64,000 nt of DNA from Brienomyrus brachyistius (Eukaryota; Chordata; Actinopteri; Osteoglossiformes; Mormyridae). The DNA is taken from the NCBI RefSeq assembly GCF_023856365.1, contig NW_026042400.1:186001-250000 (forward strand). The letters are read 5' to 3'. Below are positions 19,746 through 34,918 of this stretch, piece after piece. The notes below the pieces were generated by a model, which was given only the letters and a program-made list of their open reading frames with translations, ran no database searches and had not been told where the DNA came from. The position numbers and the translations under genes were made by a program. Numbering within the stretch: the first letter of the stretch is position 1; the number at the start of each line of letters is the position of its first letter.

Positions 19746-22700
19746 TTGGCATATTAGCATATTAGCATAGCATATTAGCATATTAGCATATTAGCATATT
19801 AGCATATTAGCATAGCGTGTTAGCATATTAGCGTATTAGCATATTAGCATATTAGCATATTAGCATAGCATATTAGCATATTAGCATATTAGCATATTAG
19901 CATATTAGCATAGCATATTAGCATAGCATAGCGTGTTAGCATATTAGCGTATTAGCATATTAGCATATTAGCATACCATATTAGCATATTAGCATATTAG
20001 CATATTAGCATATTAGCATATTAGCATAGCGTGTTAGCATATTAGCATATTAGCATATTAGCAAATTAGCATAGCGTGTTATAGCGGATTAGCATATTAG
20101 CATATTAGCATAGCATATTAGCATATTAGCATATTAGTATATTAGCATAGCATATTAGCATATTAGCATATTAGCATATTAGCATATTAGCATATTAGCA
20201 TAGCATATTAGCATATTAGCATATTAGCATATTAGCATAGCGTGTTAGCATAGCAATTAGCATATTAGCATATTAGCATAGCATATTAGCATATTAGCAT
20301 GCATATTTGCATATTAGCATAGCGTGTTAGCATATTAGCGTATTAGCATATTAGCATATTAGCATATTAGCATAGCGTGTTAGCATATTAGCATATTAGC
20401 ATATTAGCATATTAGCATATTAGCATAGCATATTAGCATATTAGCATATTAGGATAGCGTGTTAGCATATTAGCGTATTAGCATATTAGCATATTAGCAT
20501 ATTAGCATAGCGTGTTAGCATATTAGCGTATTGGCATATTAGCATATTAGCATAGCATATTAGCATATTAGCATATTAGCATATTAGCATATTAGCATAG
20601 CGTGTTAGCATATTAGCGTATTAGCATATTAGCATATTAGCATATTAGCATAGCATATTAGCATATTAGCATATTAGCATATTAGCATATTAGCATAGCA
20701 TATTAGCATAGCATAGCGTGTTAGCATATTAGCGTATTAGCATATTAGCATATTAGCATACCATATTAGCATATTAGCATATTAGCATATTAGCATATTA
20801 GCATATTAGCATATTAGCATAGCGTGTTAGCATATTAGCATATTAGCATATTAGCAAATTAGCATAGCGTGTTATAGCGGATTAGCATATTAGCATATTA
20901 GCATAGCATATTAGCATATTAGCATATTAGTATATTAGCATAGCATATTAGCATATTAGCATAGCGTGTTAGCATATTAGCATATTAGCATATAAGCATA
21001 TTAGCATAGCGTGAGCATATTAGCATATTAGCATATTAGCATATTAGCATATTAGCATAGCATATTAGCAAATTAGCATATTAGCATATTAGCATATTAG
21101 CGTATTAGCATAGCGTGTTAGCATATTAGCGTATTAGCATATTAGCGTATTAGCATATTAGTATATTAGCATAGCATATTAGCATATTAGCATATTAGCA
21201 TATTAGCATAGCGTGTTAGCATATTAGCGTATTAGCATATTAGCATATTAGCATATTAGCATAGCATATTAGCATATTAGCATAGCATATTAGCATATTA
21301 CCGTATTAGCATATTAGCATATTAGCATAACGTGTTAGCATATTAGCGTATTAGCATATTAGCATATTAGCATAGCATATTAGCATATTAGCATATTAGC
21401 ATATTAGCATATTAGCATATTAGCATAGCGTGTTAGCATATTAGCGTATTAGCATATTAGCATATTAGCATATTAGCATAGCATATTAGCATATTAGCAT
21501 ATTAGCATATTAGCATAGCGTGTTAGCATATTAGCGTATTAGCATATTAGCATATTAGCATAGCATATTAGCATATTAACATATTAATATATTAATATAT
21601 TAGCATATTAGCATATTAGCATATTAGCATAGCGTGTTAGCATATTAGCAATTAGCATATTAGCATATTAGCATATTAGCATAGCATATTAGCATATTAG
21701 CATATTAGGATAGCGTGTTAGCATATTAGCGTATTAGCATATTAGCATATTAGCATATTAGCATAGCGTGTTAGCATATTAGCGTATTGGCATATTAGCA
21801 TATTAGCATAGCATATTAGCATATTAGCATATTAGCATATTAGCATATTAGCATAGCGTGTTAGCATATTAGCGTATTAGCATATTAGCATATTAGCATA
21901 TTAGCATAGCATATTAGCATATTAGCATATTAGCATATTAGCATATTAGCATAGCATATTAGCATAGCATAGCGTGTTAGCATATTAGCGTATTAGCATA
22001 TTAGCATATTAGCATACCATATTAGCATATTAGCATATTAGCATATTAGCATATTAGCATATTAGCATATTAGCATAGCGTGTTAGCATATTAGCATATT
22101 AGCATATTAGCAAATTAGCATAGCGTGTTATAGCGGATTAGCATATTAGCATATTAGCATAGCATATTAGCATATTAGCATATTAGTATATTAGCATAGC
22201 ATATTAGCATATTAGCATAGCGTGTTAGCATATTAGCATATTAGCATATAAGCATATTAGCATAGCGTGAGCATATTAGCATATTAGCATATTAGCATAT
22301 TAGCATATTAGCATAGCATATTAGCAAATTAGCATATTAGCATATTAGCATATTAGCGTATTAGCATAGCGTGTTAGCATATTAGCGTATTAGCATATTA
22401 GCGTATTAGCATATTAGTATATTAGCATAGCATATTAGCATATTAGCATATTAGCATATTAGCATAGCGTGTTAGCATATTAGCGTATTAGCATATTAGC
22501 ATATTAGCATATTAGCATAGCATATTAGCATATTAGCATAGCATATTAGCATATTACCGTATTAGCATATTAGCATATTAGCATAACGTGTTAGCATATT
22601 AGCGTATTAGCATATTAGCATATTAGCATAGCATATTAGCATATTAGCATATTAGCATATTAGCATATTAGCATATTAGCATAGCGTGTTAGCATATTAG

Positions 22701-23779
22701 CGTATTAGCATATTAGCATATTAGCATATTAGCATAGCATATTAGCATATTAGCATATTAGCATAGCGTGTTAGCATATTAGCGTATTAGCATATTAGCA
22801 TATTAGCATAGCATATTAGCATATTAACATATTAATATATTAATATATTAGCATATTAGCATATTAGCATATTAGCATATTAGCATAGCGTGTTAGCATA
22901 TTAGCGTATTAGCATATTAGCATATTAGCATATTAGCATAGCATATTAGCATATTAGCATATTAGCATATTAGCATAACGTGTTAGCATATTAGCGTATT
23001 AGCATATTAGCATATTAGCATAGCATATTAGCATATTAGCATATTAGCATATTAGCATATTAGCATATTAGCATAGCGTGTTAGCATATTAGCGTATTAG
23101 CATATTAGCATATTAGCATATTAGCATAGCATATTAGCATATTAGCATATTAGCATATTAGCATAGCGTGTTAGCATATTAGCGTATTAGCATATTAGCA
23201 TATTAGCATAGCATATTAGCATATTAACATATTAATATATTAATATATTAGCATATTAGCATATTAGCATATTAGCATAGCGTGTTAGCATATTAGCATA
23301 TTAGCATATTAGCATATTAGCATATTAGCATAGCATATTAGCATATTAGCATATTAGGATAGCGTGTTAGCATATTAGCGTATTAGCATATTAGCATATT
23401 AGCATATTAGCATAGCGTGTTAGCATATTAGCGTATTGGCATATTAGCATATTAGCATAGCATATTAGCATATTAGCATATTAGCATATTAGCATATTAG
23501 CATAGCGTGTTAGCATATTAGCGTATTAGCATATTAGCATATTAGCATATTAGCATAGCATATTAGCATATTAGCATATTAGCATATTAGCATATTAGCA
23601 TAGCATATTAGCATAGCATAGCGTGTTAGCATATTAGCGTATTAGCATATTAGCATATTAGCATACCATATTAGCATATTAGCATATTAGCATATTAGCA
23701 TATTAGCATATTAGCATATTAGCATAGCGTGTTAGCATATTAGCATATTAGCATATTAGCAAATTAGCATAGCGTGTTA
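19746..23779. repeat. growing nested duplications of 0.79, 1.26 and 1.65 kb
   Basis: The rare word GTATTGGCAT occurs with TTGG at 19746, 20531, 21787 and 23436 (steps 785, 1256, 1649). A second rare word, ATAGCGG after GTGTT, occurs at 20081, 20874, 22130 and 23779 (steps 793, 1256, 1649). Two independent marks with nearly the same steps show tandem duplication of the whole segment with length change between copies. Confidence 0.8.
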
Positions 23780-26700
23780 TAGCGGATTAGCATATTAGCA
23801 TATTAGCATAGCATATTAGCATATTAGCATATTAGTATATTAGCATAGCATATTAGCATATTAGCATAGCGTGTTAGCATATTAGCATATTAGCATATAA
23901 GCATATTAGCATAGCGTGAGCATATTAGCATATTAGCATATTAGCATATTAGCATATTAGCATAGCATATTAGCAAATTAGCATATTAGCATATTAGCAT
24001 ATTAGCGTATTAGCATAGCGTGTTAGCATATTAGCGTATTAGCATATTAGCGTATTAGCATATTAGTATATTAGCATAGCATATTAGCATATTAGCATAT
24101 TAGCATATTAGCATAGCGTGTTAGCATATTAGCGTATTAGCATATTAGCATATTAGCATATTAGCATAGCATATTAGCATATTAGCATAGCATATTAGCA
24201 TATTACCGTATTAGCATATTAGCATATTAGCATAACGTGTTAGCATATTAGCGTATTAGCATATTAGCATATTAGCATAGCATATTAGCATATTAGCATA
24301 TTAGCATATTAGCATATTAGCATATTAGCATAGCGTGTTAGCATATTAGCGTATTAGCATATTAGCATATTAGCATATTAGCATAGCATATTAGCATATT
24401 AGCATATTAGCATATTAGCATAGCGTGTTAGCATATTAGCGTATTAGCATATTAGCATATTAGCATAGCATATTAGCATATTAACATATTAATATATTAA
24501 TATATTAGCATATTAGCATATTAGCATATTAGCATATTAGCATAGCGTGTTAGCATATTAGCAATTAGCATATTAGCATATTAGCATAGTATATTAGCAT
24601 ATTAGCATATTAGCATATTAGCATAGCGTGTTAGCATATTAGCATATTAGTATATTAGGATATTAGCATATTACGATATTAGCATATTAGCATAGCATAT
24701 TAGCATAGCATATTAGCATAGCGTGTTAGCATATTAGTGTATTAGCATATTAGCATATTAGCATAGCATATTAGCATATTAGCATATTAGCATATTAGCA
24801 TATTAGCATATTAGCATATTAGCATAGCGTGTTAGCATATTAGCATAGCATAGCATATTAGCATAGCATATTAGCATATTAGCATATTAGCATATTAGCA
24901 TATTAGCATATTAGCATAGCGTGTTAGCATATTAGCGTATTAGCATATTAGCATAGCATATCAGCATATTAGCATATTAGCATATTAGCATATTAGCATA
25001 TTAGCATATTAGCATATTAGCATATTAGCATATTAGCATAGCATATTAGCATATTAGCATAGCGTGTTAGCATATTAGCATATTAGCATATTAGCATAGC
25101 ATATTAGCATAGTGTGTTAGCATATTAGCATATTAGCATATTAGCATAAAATATTAGCATATTAACATATTAGCATATTAACATATTAGCATATTAACAT
25201 ATTAGCATATTAGCATAGCGTGTTAGCATATTAGCGTATTAGCATATTAGCATATTAGCATATTAGCATTGCGTGTTAGCATATTAGCGTATTAGCATAT
25301 TAGCATATTAGCATATTAGCATAGCATATTAGCATATTAACATATTAGCATATTAGCATATTAGCATATTAGCATAGCGTGTTAGCATATTAGCGTATTA
25401 GCATATTAGCATGTTAGCATAGCATATTAGCATATTAGCATATTAGCATAGCGTGTTAGCATATTAGCGTATTAGCATATTAGCATATTAGCATATTAGC
25501 ATATTTGCATATTAGCATAGCGTGTTAGCATATTAGCGTATTAGCATATTAGCATATTAGCATATTAGCATAGCGTGTTAGCATATTAGCGTATTAGCAT
25601 ATTAGCATATTAGCATAGCATATTAGCATATTAGCATATTAGCATATTAGCATAGCGTGTTAGCATATTAGCATATTAGCATATTAGCATATTAGCATAT
25701 TAGCATAGCATATTAGCATATTAGCATATTAGCATAGCGTGTTAGCATATTAGCATATTAGCATATTAGCATAGCATATTAGCATAGTGTGTTAGCATAT
25801 TAGCATATTAGCATATTAGCATAAAATATTAGCATATTAACATATTAGCATATTAACATATTAGCATATTAACATATTAGCATATTAGCATAGCGTGTTA
25901 GCATATTAGCGTATTAGCATATTAGCATATTAGCATATTAGCATTGCGTGTTAGCATATTAGCGTATTAGCATATTAGCATATTAGCATATTAGCATAGC
26001 ATATTAGCATAGCATATTAGCATATTAACATATTAGCATATTAGCATATTAGCATATTAGCATAGCGTGTTAGCATATTAGCGTATTAGCATATTAGCAT
26101 GTTAGCATAGCATATTAGCATATTAGCATATTAGCATAGCGTGTTAGCATATTAGCGTATTAGCATATTAGCATATTAGCATATTAGCATATTTGCATAT
26201 TAGCATAGCGTGTTAGCATATTAGCGTATTAGCATATTAGCATATTAGCATATTAGCATAGCGTGTTAGCATATTAGCGTATTAGCATATTAGCATATTA
26301 GCATAGCATATTAGCATATTAGCATATTAGCATATTAGCATAGCGTGTTAGCATATTAGCATATTAGCATATTAGCATATTAGCATATTAGCATAGCATA
26401 TTAGCATATTAGCATATTAGCATATTAGCATAGCATATTAGCATAGCATAGCGTGTTAGCATATTAGCGTATTAGCATATTAGCATATTAGCATACCATA
26501 TTAGCATATTAGCATATTAGCATATTAGCATAGCGTGTTAGCATATTAGCATATTAGCATATTAGCATATTAGCATAGCGTGTTATAGCGGATTAGCATA
26601 TTAGCATATTAGCATAGCATATTAGCATATTAGCATATTAGTATATTAGCATAGCATATTAGCATATTAGCATAGCGTGTTAGCATATTAGCATATTAGC

Positions 26701-29700
26701 ATATAAGCATATTAGCATAGCGTGAGCATATTAGCATATTAGCATATTAGCATATTAGCATATTAGCATAGCATATTAGCAAATTAGCATATTAGCATAT
26801 TAGCATATTAACATATTAGCATAGCGTGTTAGCATATTAGCGTATTAGCATATTAGCGTATTAGCATATTAGTATATTAGCATAGCATATTAGCATATTA
26901 GCATATTAGCATATTAGCATAGCGTGTTAGCATATTAGCGTATTAGCATATTAGCATATTAGCATATTAGCATATTAGCATATTAGCATAGCATATTAGC
27001 ATATTAGCATATTAGCATATTAGCATATTAGCATAGCATATTAGCATAGCATAGCGTGTTAGCATATTAGCGTATTAGCATATTAGCATATTAGCATATT
27101 AGCATACCATATTAGCATATTAGCATATTAGCATATTAGCATAGCGTGTTAGCATATTAGCATATTAGCATATTAGCATATTAGCATATTAGCATAGCGT
27201 GTTATAGCGGATTAGCATATTAGCATATTAGCATAGCATATTAGCATATTAGCATATTAGTATATTAGCATAGCATATTAGCATATTAGCATAGCGTGTT
27301 AGCATATTAGCATATTAGCATATAAGCATATTAGCATAGCGTGAGCATATTAGCATATTAGCATATTAGCATATTAGCATATTAGCATATTAGCATAGCA
27401 TATTAGCAAATTAGCATATTAGCATATTAGCATATTAGCATATTAGCATAGCGTGTTAGCATATTAGCGTATTAGCATATTAGCGTATTAGCATATTAGT
27501 ATATTAGCATAGCATATTAGCATATTAGCATATTAGCATATTAGCATAGCGTGTTAGCATATTAGCGTATTAGCATATTAGCATATTAGCATAGCATATT
27601 AGCATATTACCGTATTAGCATATTAGCGTATTAGCATATTAGTATATTAGCATAGCATATTAGCATATTAGCATATTAGCATATTAGCATATTAGCATAT
27701 TAGCATAGCGTGTTAGCATATTAGCGTATTAGCATATTAGCATATTAGCATATTAGCATATTAGCATAGCATATTAGCATATTACCGTATTAGCATATTA
27801 GCATATTAGCATAACGTGTTAGCATATTAGCGTATTAGCATATTAGCATATTAGCATAGCATATTAGCATATTAGCATATTAGCATATTAGCATATTAGC
27901 ATATTAGCATAGCGTGTTAGCATATTAGCGTATTAGCGTATTAGCATATTAGCATATTAGCATAGCATATTAGCATATTAACATATTAATATATTAATAT
28001 ATTAGCATATTAGCATATTAGCATATTAGCATAGCGTGTTAGCATATTAGCAATTAGCATATTAGCATATTAGCATAGCATATTAGCATATTAGCATATT
28101 AGCATATTAGCATAGCGTGTTAGCATATTAGCATATTAGTATATTAGGATATTAGCATATTAGGATATTAGCATATTAGCATATTAGCATATTAGCATAG
28201 CATATTAGCATAGCGTGTTAGCATATTAGTGTATTAGCATATTAGCATATTAGCATAGCATATTAGCATATTAGCATATTAGCATATTAGCATATTAGCA
28301 TATTAGCATATTAGCATAGCGTGTTAGCATATTAGCATAGCATAGCATATTAGCATAGCATATTAGCATATTAGCATATTAGCATATTAGCATATTAGCA
28401 TATTAGCATATTAGCATATTAGCATAGCGTGTTAGCATATTAGCGTATTAGCATATTAGCATAGCATATCAGCATATTAGCATATTAGCATATTAGCATA
28501 TTAGCATATTAGCATATTAGCATAGCATATTAGCATATTAGCATATTAGCATATTAGCATAGCGTGTTAGCATATTAGCATATTAGCATATTAGCATAGC
28601 ATATTAGCATAGTGTGTTAGCATATTAGCATATTAGCATATTAGCATAAAATATTAGCATATTAACATATTAGCATATTAACATATTAGCATATTAGCAT
28701 AGCGTGTTAGCATATTAGCGTATTAGCATATTAGCATATTAGCATATTAGCATTGCGTGTTAGCATATTAGCGTATTAGCATATTAGCATATTAGCATAT
28801 TAGCATAGCATATTAGCATATTAACATATTAGCATATTAGCATATTAGCATATTAGCATAGCGTGTTAGCATATTAGCGTATTAGCATATTAGCATGTTA
28901 GCATAGCATATTAGCATATTAGCATATTAGCATAGCGTGTTAGCATATTAGCGTATTAGCATATTAGCATATTAGCATATTAGCATATTAGCATATTTGC
29001 ATATTAGCATAGCGTGTTAGCATATTAGCGTATTAGCATATTAGCATATTAGCATATTAGCATAGCGTGTTAGCATATTAGCGTATTAGCATATTAGCAT
29101 ATTAGCATAGCATATTAGCATATTAGCATATTAGCATATTAGCATAGCGTGTTAGCATATTAGCATATTAGCATATTAGCATATTAGCATATTAGCATAG
29201 CATATTAGCATATTAGCATATTAGCATAGCGTGTTAGCATATTAGCATATTAGCATATTAGCATAGCATATTAGCATATTAGCATATTAGCATAGCGTGT
29301 TAGCATATTAGCGTATTCGCATATTAGCATATTAGCATATTAGCATAGCATATTAGCATATTAGCATATTAGCATATTAGCATATTAGCATATTAGCATA
29401 TTAATATATTAATATATTAGCATATTAGCATATTAGCATATTAGCATAGCGTGTTAGCATATTAGCAATTAGCATATTAGCATATTAGCATAGCATATTA
29501 GCATATTAGCATATTAGCATATTAGCATATTAGCATATTAGCATAGCGTGTTAGCATATTAGCATATTAGTATATTAGGATATTAGCATATTAGGATAGC
29601 ATATTAGCATATTAGCATATTAATATATTAGCATATTAGCATAGCGTGTTAGCATATTAGCGTATTAGCATATTAGCATAGCATATTAGCATATTAGCAT

Positions 29701-30313
29701 ATTAGCATATTAGCATAGCATATTAGCATATTAGCATATTAGCATATTAGCATAGCGTGTTAGCATATTAGCATATTAGCATATTAGCATATTAGCATAT
29801 TAGCATAGCATACTAGCATATTAGCATATTAGTATATTAGCATATTAGCATATTAGCATAGCATATTAGCATATTAGCATATTAGCATAGCGTGTTAGCA
29901 TATTAACGTATTAGCATATTAGCATATTAGCATATTAGCATAGCATATTAGCATAGCATATTAGCATAGCATATTAGCATATTAGCATATTAGCATATTA
30001 GCATAGCGTGTTAGCATATTAGCGTATTCGCATAGTATATTAGCATAGCATATTAGCATATTAGCATATTAGCATATTAGCATTGCGTGTTAGCATATTA
30101 GCGTATTAGCAAATTAGCATATTATCATAGCATATTAACATAACACATTAGCATATTTGCATATTAGCATATTAGCATAGCGTGTTAGCATATTAGCGTA
30201 TTAGCATATTAGCATATTAGCATAGCATATTAGCATATTAGCATATTAGCATATTAGTATAGCGTGTTAGCATATTAGCGTATTAGCATATTAGCATATT
30301 AGCATATTAGCAT

Positions 30314-30369
30314 ATTTGCATATTAGCATATTAGCATATTTGCATATTAGCATATTAGCATATTTGCAT
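30314..30369 (+). promoter_or_regulatory. three exact ATTTGCAT octamers at 24-bp spacing
   Basis: ATTTGCAT, the classical POU-factor octamer (ATGCAAAT on the other strand), stands at 30314, 30338 and 30362, exactly three monomers apart. Comparable clusters recur in each super-unit (for example near 36665-36725 and 43148-43208). It is only one base from the ATTAGCAT monomer, so it may be chance variation; no binding is shown. Confidence 0.35.
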
Positions 30370-33033
30370 ATTAGCATAGCGTGTTAGCATATTAGCGTAT
30401 TAGCATATTAGCATATTAGCATATTAGCATAGCGTGTTAGCATTTTAGCGTATTAGAATATTAGCATATTAGCATAGCATATTAGCATATTAGCATATTA
30501 GCATATTAGCACATTAGCATAGCGTGTTAGCATATTAGCGTATTAGCATATTAGTATATTAGCATAGCATATTAGCATATTAGCATATTAGCATATTAGC
30601 ATATTAGCATAGCGTGTTAGCATATTAGCGTATTAGCATATTAGCATATTAGCATATTAGCATATTAGCATAGCATATTAGCATATTAGCATATTAGCAT
30701 ATTAGCATATTAGCATAGCGTGTTAGCATATTAGCGTATTAGCATATTAGCATATTAGCATAGCATATTAGCATATTAGCATATTAGCGTATTAGTATAT
30801 TAGCATATTAGCATATTAGCATATTAGCATATTAGCATATTAGTATTGCGTGTTAGCATATTAGCGTATTAGCATATTAGCATATTAGCATATTAGCATG
30901 TTAGCATATTAGCATATTAGCATAGCATATTAGCATATTAGCATATTAGCATATTAGTATAGCGTGTTAGTGTATTAGCATATTAGCATATTAGCATAGC
31001 ATATTAGCATAGCATATTAGCATATTAGCATAGCATATTAGCATATTAGCATATTAGCATAGCATATTAGCATATTAGCATATTAGCATATTAGCATATT
31101 AACATAGCATATTAGCATATTAGCATATTAGCATATTAGCATATTAGCATAGCATATTAGCATATTAGCATATTAGCATATTAGCATATTAGAATATTAG
31201 CATAGCGTGTTAGCGTATTAGCATATTAGCATAGCGTGTTAGTGTATTAGCATATTAGCATATTAGCATAGCATATTAGCATATTAGCATATTAGCATAT
31301 TAGCATAGCATATTAGCATATTAGCATATTAGCATATTAGCATATTAGCATAGCGTGTTAGTGTATTAGCATATTAGCATATTAGCATAGCATATTAGCA
31401 TATTAGCATAGCGTGTTAGCATATTAGCATATTAGCATATAAGCATATTAGCATAGCGTGAGCATATTAGCATATTAGCATATTAGCATATTAGCATATT
31501 AGCATAGCGTGTTATAGCGGATTAGCATATTAGCATATTAGCATAGCATATTAGCATATTAGCATATTAGTATATTAGCATAGCATATTAGCATATTAGC
31601 ATAGCGTGTTAGCATATTAGCATATTAGCATATAAGCATATTAGCATAGCGTGAGCATATTAGCATATTAGCATATTAGCATATTAGCATATTAGCATAG
31701 CATATTAGCAAATTAGCATATTAGCATATTAGCATATTAGCATATTAGCATAGCGTGTTAGCATATTAGCGTATTAGCATATTAGCGTATTAGCATATTA
31801 GTATATTAGCATAGCATATTAGCATATTAGCATATTAGCATATTAGCATAGCGTGTTAGCATATTAGCGTATTAGCATATTAGCATATTAGCATAGCATA
31901 TTAGCATATTAGCATAGTATATTAGCATATTACCGTATTAGCATATTAGCGTATTAGCATATTAGTATATTAGCATAGCATATTAGCATATTAGCATATT
32001 AGCATATTAGCATAGCGTGTTAGCATATTAGCGTATTAGCATATTAGCATATTAGCATATTAGCATAGCATATTAGCATATTAGCATAGCATATTAGCAT
32101 ATTACCGTATTAGCATATTAGCATATTAGCATAACGTGTTAGCATATTAGCGTATTAGCATATTAGCATATTAGCTTAGCATATTAGCATATTAGCATAT
32201 TAGCATATTAGCATATTAGCATATTAGCATAGCGTGTTAGCATATTAGCGTATTAGCATATTAGCATATTAGCATAGCATATTAGCATATTAGCATATTA
32301 GCATATTAGCATATTAGCATAGCGTGTTAGCATATTAGCGTATTAGCATATTAGCATATTAGCATAGCATATTAGCATATTAACATATTAATATATTAAT
32401 ATATTAGCATATTAGCATATTAGCATATTAGCATAGCGTGTTAGCATATTAGCAATTAGCATATTAGCATATTAGCATAGCATATTAGCATATTAGCATA
32501 TTAGCATATTAGCATAGCGTGTTAGCATATTAGCATATTAGTATATTAGGATATTAGCATATTAGGATATTAGCATATTAGCATATTAGCATATTAGCAT
32601 AGCATATTAGCATAGCGTGTTAGCATATTAGTGTATTAGCATATTAGCATATTAGCATAGCATATTAGCATATTAGCATATTAGCATATTAGCATATTAG
32701 CATATTAGCATAGCGTGTTAGCATATTAGCATAGCATAGCATATTAGCATAGCATATTAGCATATTAGCATATTAGCATATTAGCATATTAGCATATTAG
32801 CATAGCGTGTTAGCATATTAGCGTATTAGCATATTAGCATAGCATATCAGCATATTAGCATATTAGCATATTAGCATATTAGCATATTAGCATATTAGCA
32901 TAGCATATTAGCATATTAGCATATTAGCATATTAGCATATTAGCATAGCGTGTTAGCATATTAGCATATTAGCATATTAGCATAGCATATTAGCATAGTG
33001 TGTTAGCATATTAGCATATTAGCATATTAGCAT

Positions 33034-34918
33034 AAAATATTAGCATATTAACATATTAGCATATTAACATATTAGCATATTAGCATAGCGTGTTAGCATA
33101 TTAGCGTATTAGCATATTAGCATATTAGCATATTAGCATTGCGTGTTAGCATATTAGCGTATTAGCATATTAGCATATTAGCATATTAGCATAGCATATT
33201 AGCATATTAACATATTAGCATATTAGCATATTAGCATATTAGCATAGCGTGTTAGCATATTAGCGTATTAGCATATTAGCATGTTAGCATAGCATATTAG
33301 CATATTAGCATATTAGCATAGCGTGTTAGCATATTAGCGTATTAGCATATTAGCATATTAGCATATTAGCATATTTGCATATTAGCATAGCGTGTTAGCA
33401 TATTAGCGTATTAGCATATTAGCATATTAGCATATTAGCATAGCGTGTTAGCATATTAGCGTATTAGCATATTAGCATATTAGCATAGCATATTAGCATA
33501 TTAGCATATTAGCATATTAGCATAGCGTGTTAGCATATTAGCATATTAGCATATTAGCATATTAGCATATTAGCATAGCATATTAGCATATTAGCATATT
33601 AGCATAGCGTGTTAGCATATTAGCATATTAGCATATTAGCATATTAGCATAGCATATTAGCATAGTGTGTTAGCATATTAGCATATTAGCATATTAGCAT
33701 AAAATATTAGCATATTAACATATTAGCATATTAACATAGTAGCATATTAGCATAGCGTGTTAGCATATTAGCGTATTAGCATATTAGCATATTAGCATAT
33801 TAGCATTGCGTGTTAGCATATTAGCGTATTAGCATATTAGCATATTAGCATATTAGCATAGCATATTAGCATATTAACATATTAGCATATTAGCATATTA
33901 GCATATTAGCATAGCGTGTTAGCATATTAGCGTATTAGCATATTAGCATGTTAGCATAGCATATTAACATATTAGCATATTAGCATAGCGTGTTAGCATA
34001 TTAGCGTATTAGCATATTAGCATATTAGCATATTAGCATATTTGCATATTAGCATAGCGTGTTAGCATATTAGCGTATTAGCATATTAGCATATTAGCAT
34101 ATTAGCATAGCGTGTTAGCATATTAGCGTATTAGCATATTAGCATAGCATATTAGCATATTAGCATATTAGCATATTAGCATAGCGTGTTAGCATATTAG
34201 CATATTAGCATATTAGCATAGCATATTAGCATAGTGTGTTAGCATATTAGCATATTAGCATATTAGCATAAAATATTAGCATATTAACATATTAGCATAT
34301 TAACATATTAGCATATTAGCATAGCGTGTTAGCATATTAGCGTATTAGCATATTAGCATATTAGCATATTAGCATTGCGTGTTAGCATATTAGCGTATTA
34401 GCATATTAGCATATTAGCATATTAGCATAGCATATTAGCATATTAACATAGCATATTAGCATATTAGCATATTAGCATAGCGTGTTAGCATATTAGCGTA
34501 TTAGCATATTAGCATGTTAGCATAGCATATTAGCATATTAGCATATTAGCATAGCGTGTTAGCATATTAGCGTATTAGCATATTAGCATATTAGCATATT
34601 AGCATATTAGCATATTTGCATATTAGCATAGCGTGTTAGCATATTAGCGTATTAGCATATTAGCATATTAGCATATTAGCATAGCGTGTTAGCATATTAG
34701 CGTATTAGCATATTAGCATATTAGCATAGCATATTAGCATATTAGCATATTAGCATATTAGCATATTAGCATAGCGTGTTAGCATATTAGCGTATTAGCA
34801 TATTAGCATATTAGCATAGCATATTAGCATAGTGTGTTAGCATATTAGCATATTAGCATATTAGCATAGCATATTAGCATAGTGTGTTAGCATATTAGCA
34901 TATTAGCATATTAGCATA
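33034..34918. repeat. 0.57-0.67-kb sub-block cluster
   Basis: ATAAAATATT followed by two TTAACAT variants repeats at 33034, 33701, 34270 and 34918 (steps 667, 569, 648). Similar clusters occur at 39426-41784 (622, 569, 672, 495), 46466-48366 (675, 561, 664), 52494-53159 (665), 57463-58815 (656, 696) and 63257-63916 (659), always in the second half of a super-unit. Confidence 0.8.
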
